Assembly (NCBI RefSeq): GCF_029873635.1
Contig: NC_080419.1
Location: forward strand, 80,088,931-80,152,930
Length of the DNA: 64,000 nucleotides
Source of the DNA: Malania oleifera
Taxonomy: Eukaryota > Streptophyta > Magnoliopsida > Santalales > Ximeniaceae
Direction: 5' to 3'
The stretch's first letter is position 1. Each line of letters opens with the position of its first letter. Positions 1 through 9,908 of this stretch are shown here, in pieces. The position numbers and the translations under genes are program-made. The notes under the pieces are model-generated. The model was not told the origin of the DNA, did no database searches, and worked only from the letters and a program-made list of their open reading frames with translations.

Positions 1-188
1 AAAGATTAGCATAATACAATTTAAAATATGTTTGTGTATTTTAGAATTTTAGAAATTTGTATTTTAATAGTTGAGACATATAATTGTAATAAAGCTAATT
101 AGTGTTCTGATAATAAAAATAATTTAGATTTATTTGCATCCGCTAAAAAATTTATATATAGGAACTCACTCGGGTTCGGGTTCTTACA
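1..188 (+). repeat. 3' part of a 5' LTR, cut by the window edge
   Basis: It ends in TTCTTACA directly before a tRNA-Met-like primer-binding site. The same LTR end occurs inverted from 63439 (TGTAAGGACTT...). The start of the LTR is outside the window. Confidence 0.65.
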
Positions 189-190
189 AT

Positions 191-202
191 TGGTATCAGA
201 TA
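191..202 (+). other. Primer-binding site (initiator tRNA-Met type)
   Basis: TGGTATCAGA follows the LTR end with a 2-bp spacer, the usual plant LTR-retrotransposon arrangement. It fixes the element's orientation as plus. Confidence 0.7.
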
Positions 203-586
203 ATAGGATATAGGTTCTACATACTCTAGTATATAGATTTTACGAGAGTTTAGGCATAAAACATGATTAGGTAGGATTGAGTAGTTTATGATATTTCTTT
301 TAATTTGTTATATTATTATACGTTAATAATAAATTTATGATTTTAAAATAACATTTGATTATTGTTTAAGAATGGATCCTAAAAATAGTAACATTGGAGG
401 AAATGAGATTAACGTGAAGGCTCTAAATGATATTTAACAATCATATATTTTCTAAGAAAAATGGTAGTATTATTGAAGACACATTAATTAATTTAAATAT
501 GTTATTTATGTTTGTAAAAACACGTACCTATTGATGACTCATAATTAATTGCTAGATTAGATGCATTAATAATTTAAAATTTTCAC

Positions 587-588
<2 letters not shown>

Positions 589-632
<44 letters not shown>
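589..632 (+). repeat. (TAA)n microsatellite
   Basis: About 14 perfect TAA/ATA triplets inside the retrotransposon leader. The inverted copy has only a short, impure version at the matching place, so the run expanded after the copies separated. Confidence 0.9.
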
Positions 633-633
<1 letters not shown>

Positions 634-769
634 TTTAAGATTTATTTATTTTCGCTGTTATTATTTTCACTAAAAACATAAGAAGTAGCACATTAGACCC
701 TACTATGTTTGGAAGTGCTATACATACAAATAGATATGAACAAATAGTTTATTCTGAAATTTGAATTTA

Positions 770-1135
770 CCCAAAATTTCTTTGCATGTGCAAGTTGGAT
801 ATGAATATGTATTTTTACCTTACATATTCAGTTCTTATCAAAATATTCAAGCTTAATTTAGGAATATATATTTTGACGAAATCTTTAATTTTTTAATAAT
901 TTATGAGAAATTTAATACAATTTAAATGTTATTATATTATATTTAAATTCAAAAAAAAAAAATCCCTTAGCATGTGCAAGTTAAATATGAATATATACAT
1001 ATATACACATTGCATATTCAATTCCCATCAAGTATCCAAGTTTGATTTAGGAGTACAAATTTTGACGAAATTTTTAATTTTTATTTTGTATAAATTTATA
1101 AAAGTAAATACAACTTAAATTTTAATATATTATAA
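770..1135 (+). repeat. Two tandem copies of a ~186-bp leader unit
   Basis: The unit beginning GCATGTGCAAGTT at 784 recurs at 970. It is followed in both places by TATTCA, CAAGYTT, GATTTAGGA-like and TTTTGACGAAAT words. The same doubled unit is present in the inverted copy near 62520-62880, so the duplication predates the two insertions. Confidence 0.75.
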
Positions 1136-1272
1136 AAAAAAATTCATTAATGAAAGCACTATAAAAATTAACTAATCTTCTTCAAATAAATAACCAATAT
1201 CAAATCATCGATCGGTCAAACATACCCAATATATATTTGATCTAATATAGTTATAATAATAATAATATTGGA

Positions 1273-1273
<1 letters not shown>

Positions 1274-1303
<30 letters not shown>
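1274..1303 (+). repeat. (AT)n microsatellite
   Basis: About 14 AT dinucleotides near the inner end of the retrotransposon fragment. A (TA)n run occupies the equivalent place in the inverted copy (62524-62544). Confidence 0.9.
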
Positions 1304-1360
1304 ATGGGTACTCTCGCAGTAAAAAGAAAAAAAAATAGCCTCATGGGTAGAAATCATCGG

Positions 1361-2430
1361 CTATAGGGGAACTTCTTTCACACTTTTCGAAGTAATGGCG
1401 GCCTCCACTGTCTCAAGAGAAACATTGTATATTTGTTGTTGTGGCTGTTGGTACTCTTGAGGGTTAGGCGGAGGTTCTGCGAGAAATTCCTCTTTTTCTA
1501 AGATGTCGAATTGCGTGCTTATCACATTAATGATATCCTGCAATTCATTATGATGATCGACTTGAGTTTGCATGAACTGCTGAAGCATGTTCGCCATCTG
1601 TGTCATGCTATCCTTAAGAAATTCTAACGACGTACAGTTATGAGGGATCTGTTGTGGTTGGTATTGAGGCGGAGGATTATCTGGATAGTATGTTGGCTCA
1701 TATGCCTTTCTACCACTAATTGTGCTGATAGGGTGTACAGTCATAGGTATCTGATCATATTGTGTATTCCACTGTGGTACACATTCAGCTAGGTAATCAA
1801 AGAACGATAGTACCTGATCTGGTTCCTTGCTGAAGAGTTCTCCATTGCACATGGTCTGGACAAAATACTTGCAATCAAGGGTAAGAGCAGTATAAAAATA
1901 ATCAACTAACCTCCATGAGTCAAACCCGTGACGTGGACAAGTACTTTGTAGATCCTTAAATTGCTCCCAGCAAGCCCAAAATGTCTCGTCACCCTACTGC
2001 ACAAAATGAATAATTGTTCCTACAAAAAATGAGTTTTCTATAAGGGACAAAACGCTTGCAGAAATCCGCGCTCCATATTCGTCCAATTAGTGATAGAGTG
2101 AGGTTTTAAGGAATGAAACCATATCTATGCCCCATGTTGCAAAGAAGCAATAAATAATTGCAGTCTAGTAGATTCATCAGTTCTAACATGAGAGAAAAAC
2201 ATGTTACAGGTTAGGTCAAACTTTGTTAAGTGCTGATAGGGGCACTCAGATTCCGTTCCGTAGAACTCGAGTAGCAATGACGTCCTCCCGCACTGCATCA
2301 TGAAATTAAGATCTTCATTAGGCAAAACATTAGAAGAGGATGCAGTGGCATATTCAAGCTGCAAAAAGTCCATTATCGTGCACGATGCAGGTGCAGCCAT
2401 ATTTATGTGTTTTTTTTTTGTTTTTTTCAA
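1361..2430 (-). pseudogene. Decayed gag of the Athila-like element
   Basis: Two recognisable gag stretches remain (about 2430-2125 and 1852-1361), read on the minus strand. The second keeps an MCNGELFSKEPDQ motif, a coiled-coil-like segment rich in Gln and Met (LQQFMQTQVDHHNELQ) and a PPPNPQEYQQPQQQ tail. There is no zinc knuckle or protease in what remains. It is a fossil and not expected to make protein. Confidence 0.6.
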
Positions 2431-2532
2431 AACTCAAATTTTTTTATTTTTATTTTTTGTTTTTTCTTTTTTCATAAAACTAATTAAAATGACAAGAAAA
2501 ACGCTAATTTGAAACTAAAACCGACATTCCTT

Positions 2533-2545
2533 GGTAACGGCGCCA
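2533..2545 (-). other. Primer-binding site (TGGCGCC type)
   Basis: Read on the minus strand the sequence is TGGCGCCGTTACC. TGGCGCCGTTGCC, complementary to a tRNA-Asp 3' end, is characteristic of Athila-type elements. It sits about 100 bp upstream of the gag start, with the LTR side at higher coordinates. Confidence 0.7.
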
Positions 2546-3385
2546 AAAACTTGACTCACTTGAAAAATAAGCACCTCGGAAACTATCCCAAGTATAGGAG
2601 TTACGTCATGTAATATTCAGCCCAAAGGCTAGATTGTCTCCTCAAGGAATGCATTTTAATTTCAAATTTTACCTTCTTCCAATTTAAATTAAAAAGGTAC
2701 TGAACTCAGTTCAGATTCAGGTTTTTCAAGATTGTTCAATATCACTTTTGACAAATTAAATGACACGCAATTTAAAGTCCTAAAACTAACATGCATTGAA
2801 TTAAAGAACACTAATGGAAACCCTAATTTACTCAAGGAAACATCAGAACACGCGTTAAATAAAGACGATAACTTTGAATACGAAATGAAAACACGCAACA
2901 CTAATGACCTAATTAGATTCAAATGCACACACTAAAAACCGGAACTTTAACACAAATCAAGAACTCAAACCAAAATTTAGTACTCTAAAAACTTAAACAA
3001 TACCCAGACAAGATAAAAACACGAACTTTAACAAGAAGGAACCTAACTTAACCGAGTTTCAACAAAAAACTAGATTTTTGGAAAAACTTCAAAACAAGAA
3101 CACACTTTTTTTCTTTTTCTTTTTTTATATTTTATTAATTTTTTTTTTATTTTTCAAGAAATAAAACGATATTTAAATTTTAAAAAAATAATAAAAAACC
3201 ACTAATTTAAATCTAATAATAACTTGAATTAAAAACAAGATAAGTAAATAAAAAGAAAATTAAACTTCAAAAGAATTAAAACACTTGAACAAATATTCAA
3301 ATAAACTCTCCAAAACTTTAATAAATAACTTAAATAAAAAAAACAAATCATTCAGCTGCAATTGGAATTAAACGAAAGAAAAGAA

Positions 3386-3797
3386 AAGAAGAGAGAGAGA
3401 GAGAGAGAGAGAGAGCCATGGGGCTGTGGGGAGCAACTGGTATTGAGGTGCTATTCTGTTGGAAGCTTCAGGCAACTGTAGTGGAAGGCTAACCTCGGCT
3501 TTGGACTAGCAGAGGCTCGAGTGGTGGCTTGCTGTTGCAAAGGGTGGAACAAGGAGCTGCTATGTTGTTGCAGCTACCATGGATGGAATTGCTGCAGCAG
3601 GCTGGTTGAGGAGAGGTGTTGTTGCAGCTGCCAAAGCAAAAGGATGGCAGGAGGAGGAGATAGAGACGAGTAAGAAACAGAGAGAAGAAGAAAATACAAA
3701 GAGAGTTTAAGGAAAAGAGAAAGGAAAAGGAAAAAGGAAGAAAAGAGAAAAGAAAGAAAAGAAAAGAAAAGAAAAAAAGAAGGGAAAAGGGGGGCCT
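3386..3797 (+). repeat. GA microsatellite and long purine tract
   Basis: A (GA)n run at about 3391-3415 is followed, after about 240 bp of mixed sequence, by a purine-rich stretch at about 3655-3797 (AAAGAAAAG, GGAAAAGG words). It lies in the leader or LTR of the minus-strand Athila-like relic, so the element's own sense strand is pyrimidine-rich here. Confidence 0.8.
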
Positions 3798-4246
3798 CTC
3801 TCATGCACAGGAAAAGAAGGATTTTAAAGGGGAGGGGGGTTGCCCTAAGATCCGGATACATCAACTTGACCCGGTCATTCAAGCCTATGTTATTATATAT
3901 ATATTTTTTATTTTTTTCTTCATTTTTGTGCTCTCCACGTTCACGGTCAAGTTTGACCTCCCTAGACCCCGTTTCGCTCGAAACTCAAAACATAGAAGTT
4001 GTAGATAATCCTTTTTTCTTTCTCCAAAAATTTGAATCGTCTCGATAGGAGCTTGGACAGGATATTTATGCACGAATTACGAACTGGTACCGATTTTGAT
4101 TCCCGAAAATTTTCCTGCGACAAAAAATTACCAAAAATTCATAAATTGTTCAATAAAACACATAATCATAAATAAGACACTTTGTTAAAATATTAGACGT
4201 AATTAGACATTTAATTAAAAATAGAAGCTATAATACTCGGATTAAA

Positions 4247-4560
4247 ATGCCTAATTACACAGTTTTAGCACGTAATCATAGTAAAGTCACCAGAGGAAAA
4301 GAAAATTCAAATAAATTCTTGGAAGTTAAAAGAAATAATATTTCCAAAAATAATTTAAAATCCTTTTGTAAATCACATGGTCATGCATCCTCAAGCAAAA
4401 ATAGTGCAAATAAATCAAAACTCTCTCACACAAACAAAATTTGTTTATATTGTGAGAGAAAGGGTCATATCCGATATTTTTGCCCTTGAGGAGATGCAAA
4501 CAAAGGAAGCTTGAATGGGTAGTGAAGAAAAACCCCTTAGCACCCAAGGAAGAATGGGTA
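4247..4560 (+). pseudogene. Gag zinc-knuckle relic, SIRE-like copia
   Basis: A lysine/serine-rich stretch ends in a CCHC knuckle, CLYCERKGHIRYFC. Downstream, in a nearby frame, come WVPKG-type residues, as seen after the knuckle of SIRE/Maximus-type copia gag. It is cut off at about 4575 by the LTR relic that follows. It is broken, and no protease or integrase follows. Confidence 0.5.
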
Positions 4561-4925
4561 CCAAAAGGAAATATTATAGAATTGGTGTATTCCTAAGAGG
4601 AGGGTGAATTGGGTATTAAAAACTTATTCATAGGTTTAGCTAATTCAATAGTAGTATTTTCACAACCTAGGGTCTGTCTACCCAAATGCGCAAATAAGTA
4701 TAGTATGCGGAATTTAAATCATGCGCATCATTCACACTATAACATATACGTGCGGTAAATATAAAGTGTGGAAATATTAACAGATATATGATATGTTATC
4801 GGGGTTCGGCCAACTGTGCCTACATCCCTGCCTCTAGCTCGAAAGCTCGAGGATTCTACTAATGGCTCACTTAACGGGTGGAGCGGCACCTAATACAATC
4901 AGGTCAATTATCATAGGGCTGACCT

Positions 4926-5125
4926 CACCACAAAAAATCAGGGTATTAGTGAAGGATCAAATTCGTCACTAATACTTATAAATTCGTCATACTATTAGTG
5001 ACGAATTTATAAGTATTAGTGACGGTTTGAAATTAGTTGCTATATTTGCCGTTACTACTAACTATTAGTGACGAATTATAATAGTCACTAAAACCCTAAT
5101 ACCGTCACTATAAATTCTACATCGG
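4926..5125 (+). mobile_element. CACTA-like MITE fragment
   Basis: It begins CACCACAAAAAATCAGGG, close to the CACTACAAAAAAA end of plant CACTA (EnSpm) elements, and is filled with ATTAGTGACG / CGTCACTAAT words. The other A-family copies run straight from GGGCTGACCTCA into CCAA at this point, so it is an insertion. The right end is degraded. Confidence 0.6.
4964..5024. repeat. Perfect 26-bp inverted repeat, 9-bp loop
   Basis: The arms are 4964-4989 and 4999-5024, flanking TACTATTAG. They are exact reverse complements and contain CGTCACTAAT. It forms the core of the CACTA-like MITE. Confidence 0.9.
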
Positions 5126-6065
5126 CTCTACTCAAATTCGTCACATTGGCAAAATTATAGCCATTAGGGACATATAAGGCATTTTTTAATTTGTTTTAAA
5201 ATAGTTTAGCAAAAATAACCCTGTTTAACCATATTAACTGTAGTAAAAATATAAGACAACCCGAGAGTTTTGGGTGGCTGACCTATGACTTGGTAGCCCA
5301 AATAGACTTAATTAAAAAAGCGATTTTTCAAAGTTTGGGTGCCCGAGTTAAGGTTCGCTTAGCTGAATAGATGAGATTCCCATTTTGTCTGCATTTCGGG
5401 TGCTCGGTCTGATGTTTGGTTAACCAAACTCATGTGTTCAGTCGCCCGAGGATGATTTGAACGCTGAGGTTCAGGAACTCGAGTTGGTGGGAAAGTACCT
5501 GACACAAGTTCGGTCACCCGTGGAAGATATGTTCATTTTTTGTTCGGTTTGTCGAACTCAGGTCAACACTTTGACCCATCCATGGTTCGGTGAACTGAAG
5601 CTGTTTGAACTACCAAGTTCGGTCGCTGATTGCCTTTTGATTTTTACTTAAGGTAATTTTCTTTGCACAATCTTTCCTTTATAATATGAGAACTATGTTA
5701 GGGCTTTGTGCACTTAAGTGTGGGAACCAAAGGTCCATCTAAGGTTATTTTGAAATGGTACCAAAAATTCGGCGTCAGTCAAGCTTCGGGTGATCCCTAA
5801 GGTCTTTCTAATGTCTTGAGCTTATAAGTTCCTACATGCATGATGCACATCAATTATTACAGACCAATCCTACTTTACTATTATAGACCCAAATTAAACA
5901 TGATATGAATTACAATACAAAATAAATCTTCTGAGTCTTTAGTCTTCAAGTCTTCACGTGTCATCAAATGATCTTGCTAATACAAGTCTGCACACAAACT
6001 TGACAGACATTAAATATCAGAGTATTTGTTATAATCAAAATAGGGTATGACCCGTAGGGTTAACA

Positions 6066-7131
6066 AAAAGGCTTTTTGGTTGGGTTTAAAACCTCAAGTT
6101 ATGCACCTATCAAATTTTCCTAAACGCCCTTCAGTATTTGAGGCATAACTTTTACTAGAAGAGTCCAAAAAGCATGATCTTGGTTTCTTTGAAAAGCTAA
6201 GAAAAAATATCACAACTTTTATGTTGATGATGTTTTCTGATTCAAGGCACTAGTCTACTAGTGGGTAAAACTAGTCAATCAGTTCAGGCAAAATGTTAAC
6301 GATTGCTGGTAGAATGCTGCTAGTCGACTAATACAAGACACTAGTCGACTAGTGGGTGTGCCTAGTCGACTAGTGAGTGTGACTAGTCCACTAGTGGCCT
6401 CGAGCCCAGGACAGTAATGGCTAGAAAACAACTAGTTTCTTTTTGGGAGTAGCTCCTAACGGTCCAATAACGACTAGCAAGGGTTTTTGGCCATAAATAC
6501 AAGTTTATAAACTTGTTTAATATGATTTTGTTATTATTACAAACTTATAGTAAAAATATCCTTGAATAAAAAACTTAGGCACTTTGCATCTTTGTTCATT
6601 CATTCACAAGTGCTCAAGTTCTCTCTTGCTCATTTATCTTATTTGATTCAATCCTTGAGAGAGTTGTGTGAGGTTTGGTTTGTATTTGTTATCAACTCAA
6701 ATTAAAGGATCATCTTTTTGTAAATCATCTTCTTGGTTGTAAAGTTTCTTTGTGAACCGCTTGGCGAAGGTTTTTGGTGAACCAAAGGCTCTTGGTGAGT
6801 GTGGTAGAGATTTGTTCCCGAGTGTAGGGTTTGGTACCCGAGTTGTAAGACTTGCTTCACTGGTGAAGGAGTATTCATAGTGGATTGTGGAATCCTTGAC
6901 TTGATGCTAAGGTGTGGACGTAGGCTTTGTGCCGAACCACGTTAAATCTATGGTGTTAAGCTTTCTCTCCCTTCTCTCTTCATTTTATCTTGTGCATGAT
7001 TTATTTTCTGTATATTGTGATATAATTTCTTGCAATCTTACCAAGTATTTTATTTTATAGAGAATGCCCAAATATATGAAAATAGTCCATTCACCCCCTC
7101 CCCCTTTGGACTATGGGTGGGACGATTAACA
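6066..7131 (-). mobile_element. B-family LTR relic, antisense copy
   Basis: It matches the reverse complement of parts of 55206-58150. Shared landmarks are TTGGTTGGGTTTAAAACC, the segment about missing codes of AAGCTTTC...CTTGGTGAAC words, and the terminus GACGATTAACA (TGTTAATCGTC read on the minus strand, as at 55206). It is truncated at 6066 by the A-family LTR relic. It carries a cluster of ACTAGTCGACTAGT palindromes (about 6248-6408). Confidence 0.65.
6248..6408. repeat. Cluster of CTAGTCGACTAG palindromes
   Basis: At least six full or near copies of CTAGTCGACTAG (variants CTAGTCTACTAG, CTAGTCCACTAG) lie within 160 bp, spaced about 20-60 bp. Each is self-complementary around GTCGAC. Confidence 0.85.
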
Positions 7132-7139
7132 AAAGTGTT

Positions 7140-7810
7140 ATACCAAACTTTTTGATAGTCGTAGTAGGAATAACCTTAGGGATTGAATGGCACTGAGAAT
7201 GGCCTTTGCTTTGCCATTGGCATGTTCTCCATTGGGCTTAAAACATTTTCTATTTGAATTGTACAAAAAACAATCCAATTTGAATCGTCTTTGTTAAAAT
7301 GCGTTTTTCAAAGTAATTGAATTTGAATCCACGAGAATGAATTCATAGAATTCTTGAGTTTTCAAATAAATCATCTGGAATAAAATAAAATCCTAAAGGC
7401 ATAGTTTTCTGGGCAAATGAGGTGTTTGATCCTCCAAAGTAGTGAGGTTCTATGACTGAAACAATGATCATATGTTCTTTTGATATATATTGTGTTTTAA
7501 TGAAATTTGAAGAGATTTCTAGAATTGAAGGGGACTTAGAAGATGAAGAAGGGATTTTTTATTTCTGAGCAGCTTGAGGATAGTTTGAAGAATGAGATTG
7601 AGGAGGAGACTACTCAATTGTCTCAAGGATTTGAAATCTTGAGGAAGATATCAAAGGTAAATTTGATAAATTCTTTTGAGGAGGTTGAGGCTTGGGAATT
7701 TGACTTTTTGAAGAGGGAGGCAGATTTGAGATTATCGTGGCATAATCTTCTTTTGAGCATAATTTTGATTTGGGCGTTTTTGACCCTTTTGGCTTATTCG
7801 GAGCGCTCAT
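7140..7810 (-). pseudogene. Second open frame of the pararetrovirus (unknown function)
   Basis: It begins MSAPNKPKGSK, overlapping the last codons of the RNase H frame by a few bases. It is rich in Ser, Pro and Lys. Florendoviruses are known to have such a downstream frame, of unestablished role. It is decayed. The plus-strand frame at 7543-7881 is only its antisense shadow. Confidence 0.45.
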
Positions 7811-8110
7811 TGTTATGCAAAAACTCCCTAGTCAAAAAATCTGCAAGGGAGTTTTCTTCTCCTTTTATAAATTCAATTTGAAAATCAAAACTAGACAAAA
7901 TTCCTTGCCATCGGGGAAAAATTTGTTTTGAAACCAAGTTTTGAACATCTTTTTGCAAAATTTCTTTTGCTGATTTGCAATCAACTTTTAAAAGAAATTC
8001 TTTATTGAAGAGATCATCTTGAAATTTTTGAATACATTAAACAATTGATAAAATCTATTGTTTTATAGTTGAATAATTTAATTGAGGGTCAGACCAGACA
8101 CCTGAATAGA
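7795..8110 (-). pseudogene. Pararetroviral RNase H region
   Basis: The minus-strand frame contains the caulimovirid RNase H signature: a RWQ segment, then FDFQIEFIKGEENSLADFLT and REF. These resemble the WYIKG.NxLADFLSREF end of plant pararetroviral polymerases. It lies directly beyond the RT region, in the order expected. Fossil. Confidence 0.7.
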
Positions 8111-8299
8111 ATCTTGCAATTCTTTCTTTGCCTTCCCATCTATGTTTTAGGACACCTCCATAACCTATATTTGAAGCATCTGTTTCAACTATCAAAAAGG
8201 CTTGAGGGTGTGGAATGCTAAGAACAGGCAGGGTTCTTACTTAAGTCTTAACCTTCTTAACAACTTCAATGTGTTCATTTGTTAAGGCAAGAGGGTTCT

Positions 8300-9400
8300 T
8301 TTTCAATCTTTGAACTAAATGCTTGACTATTTCCCTAAGGTAGGGGAAAAAGTCTACTATGTAATTTAAGCATCCTAGGAACCTTTGTAGTTGATTTTTG
8401 TCTTTAATTTCATTAGGAAATCTATCAGCGAAGCTTATAGTTCTTTGAATAGGCTTGATTGTTCTTTGGTTAATTTCATGACCAAGGAATCTTATTTAAG
8501 TTTAGAACAGTTTCATTTTTGTTTTAGATATAACTAATTCATTGGATTTGATAATTTTGAAAAGTTTCTCTAATTGTTTAAAGTGTTGATCTATTAATTC
8601 TGAAAATATTAACACATCATCAATGTAAACAATTGTAAATTGAGCATATGGATTGAAAATATCATTCATAATATTTTGAAATTTTGAGGGAGCATTTTTC
8701 AAATCAAAGGGCATGACATTCCATTCGTATCATTCAAAAGGAACATTGAAAGCAGTTTTGTATTTATCCTTTTTCCGCAATTTGAATTTGCCAAAAACCC
8801 AATTTCATATCAATTTTGAGAAAATTGTTGCATTGTGCAATCTTCCTAATAAATATTTTTTATTAGAAATTTGATATCTAATCCATTGAAGAACTTTGTT
8901 TAAAGCTTTATAATTGATTACAAGTCTTGGTGCTCATCTTTCTATTTCTGCTTAATTTTGGATATAGAAAGTTGAGTAGCTCTAAGGGGACTTTGATTTT
9001 CTTAACAACTTCTTCTCGAGGAGAGATTGAATTTTTCTTTTGCAATACTCAAGCAATTTCTGATTCATTTGAATTGGTTGAGCTTTAGTTGGAATATTTC
9101 TTTCGTTGAATTCTTTTTCGTAAGGTAGCTCAACAATGTGTTTTTTCCTTTCTCAAAATGCATTAGGAATATCTGAACATATTTCTTGTTCAAATTTTTG
9201 TGTTAATTGAGTTATTCTTTTATGAATATCTTGATTTTGTAATTGTTCTGTAATCTTCTTATTTTTAATTTCTTTAGTTAGAAAATTAATATGTTTTTTT
9301 CTTATTTTGAATAAGATTAACTATTAAATTATCTTTGACTCTATTGATTTCCTTTTTCCTTATTAGGTTAAAGATTTTGAAACAAATCTCTTTACCTTTT
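8300..9400 (-). pseudogene. Pararetroviral reverse transcriptase region
   Basis: The clearest part (8502-8714) reads MPFDLKNAPSKFQNIMNDI, then YIDDVLIFS, the RT catalytic box in its caulimovirid form (MPFGLKNAP..FQ..MN.IF; YIDDILIFS), then KTKMKLF. Flanking RT motifs are recognisable to about 9400 and 8300. It is decayed. The integrase-free order (RT then RNase H then a second frame) separates it from Ty3/gypsy. Confidence 0.75.
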
Positions 9401-9504
9401 ATCTTAGTTTTTATTCCTTATTGATCTATGACAAAGGGATAAATTAAGGTGAGGATTAGTGTTCCTAAGACAACAATTTAACTTAGATTTTTAACAATGA
9501 TAAA

Positions 9505-9509
9505 TGAAG
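9505..9509 (+). repeat. Target-site duplication TGAAG (left)
   Basis: TGAAG immediately precedes the 5' LTR of the Tnt1-like element and is repeated exactly at 14203-14207. Confidence 0.9.
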
Positions 9510-9871
9510 TGTTGGGCTTTTGTGGAGTCTAGTTGTGTTTTAATTTAGATGACGACCCGACCTCTATTTAATTAGAGATTTCTATCCTACGGCTTAGACC
9601 ATGGAGCGAAGGCTTGGCCCATAAGATTGCTTTTGGGTGATTAGGGTTGGCGTGGTTGTACCTGTGAGAGAGCGAGAGGGAGAGCATTGTATCGCCGCAC
9701 TCTCTGTGTTTTCTTCCTGATAATATTGAAATCCCTGCAACTCCGTGGACGTAGGCAAAATTGCCGAACCACATAAATATTGTCTTGTGCGTGTGATTGA
9801 TTTTCTTTGGCGTTATTTTTCCTCTATTTTGTTTCTCACAAGTTTCGAGAAGTTGTTCTATATTCCCAACA
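9510..9871 (+). repeat. 5' LTR of the Tnt1-type element (362 bp)
   Basis: It starts TGTTGGGCTTTT and ends TTCCCAACA. Its last 250 bp align with the 3' LTR, but bases from about 9528 to 9625 do not, being replaced by a different, longer sequence. Confidence 0.9.
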
Positions 9872-9873
9872 AC

Positions 9874-9885
9874 TGGTATCAGAGG
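9874..9885 (+). other. Primer-binding site (tRNA-Met type)
   Basis: TGGTATCAGAGG starts 2 bp after the 5' LTR, the standard copia arrangement. Confidence 0.85.
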
Positions 9886-9908
9886 CAGGTTAGGTTCGAG
9901 TGGGAGCA

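Larger units (their letters stand above)
1..1366 (+). mobile_element. LTR retrotransposon fragment, copy 1 of an inverted pair
   Basis: The end of an LTR (to about 188) is followed by a primer-binding site and a leader. A gag-like start lies near 373, and AT-rich sequence continues to about 1366. The whole stretch matches the reverse complement of about 62458-63627, with roughly 85-90% identity by eye. It therefore belongs to a repeat family and probably continues beyond the left edge of the window. The family is likely Ty3/gypsy, but no diagnostic domain survives to prove it. The coding part is broken. Confidence 0.7.
1361..4235 (-). mobile_element. Athila-like Ty3/gypsy gag and leader relic
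   Basis: On the minus strand a gag region (about 2430 down to 1361) lies beyond a primer-binding site at 2533-2545. Further upstream is non-coding LTR or leader sequence reaching about 4235. The gag pieces carry features typical of Athila-type gag: an N-terminal part with a FYG...PYQHL segment, then a C-terminal part with LFSKEPDQVLSFFDYLAE and a Pro/Gln-rich tail. No pol follows, because the element stops at the junction with the retrotransposon fragment at 1361-1366. It is old and broken, with several breaks. Confidence 0.6.
4575..6065 (+). mobile_element. A-family LTR relic with a nested DNA transposon
   Basis: It starts with TTGGTGTATTCCTAAGAGG and continues with GGGTGAATTG, AGGGTCTGTCTA, GGGGTTCGGCCAA, TAACGGGTGGAGC and CAGGTCAATTA. 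These words recur in the same order in the LTRs at 45940, 52452 and, in variant form, 55463. It ends GACCCGTAGGGTTAACA, matching the TCAACA ends of those copies. No partner LTR or internal region is seen here, so it is a solo or truncated LTR. A CACTA-like MITE sits inside at about 4926-5125. Confidence 0.65.

Noticed and set aside
3574-3882. Minus-strand frame of Phe/Leu/Ser runs
   Set aside because: Product of the purine tract read in reverse; not a protein.
5457-5651. Plus-strand frame of 64 codons
   Set aside because: Lies in the middle of an LTR relic; LTRs of this family have no known coding there.
6248-6408. Short regularly spaced repeats resembling a CRISPR array
   Set aside because: Words are palindromic and only 12 bp, spacers are irregular, the setting is an LTR in a plant genome and no cas gene is near.
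7543-7881. Plus-strand frame of 112 codons
   Set aside because: It is antisense to the second frame and RNase H end of the pararetrovirus, which have recognisable signatures on the minus strand.
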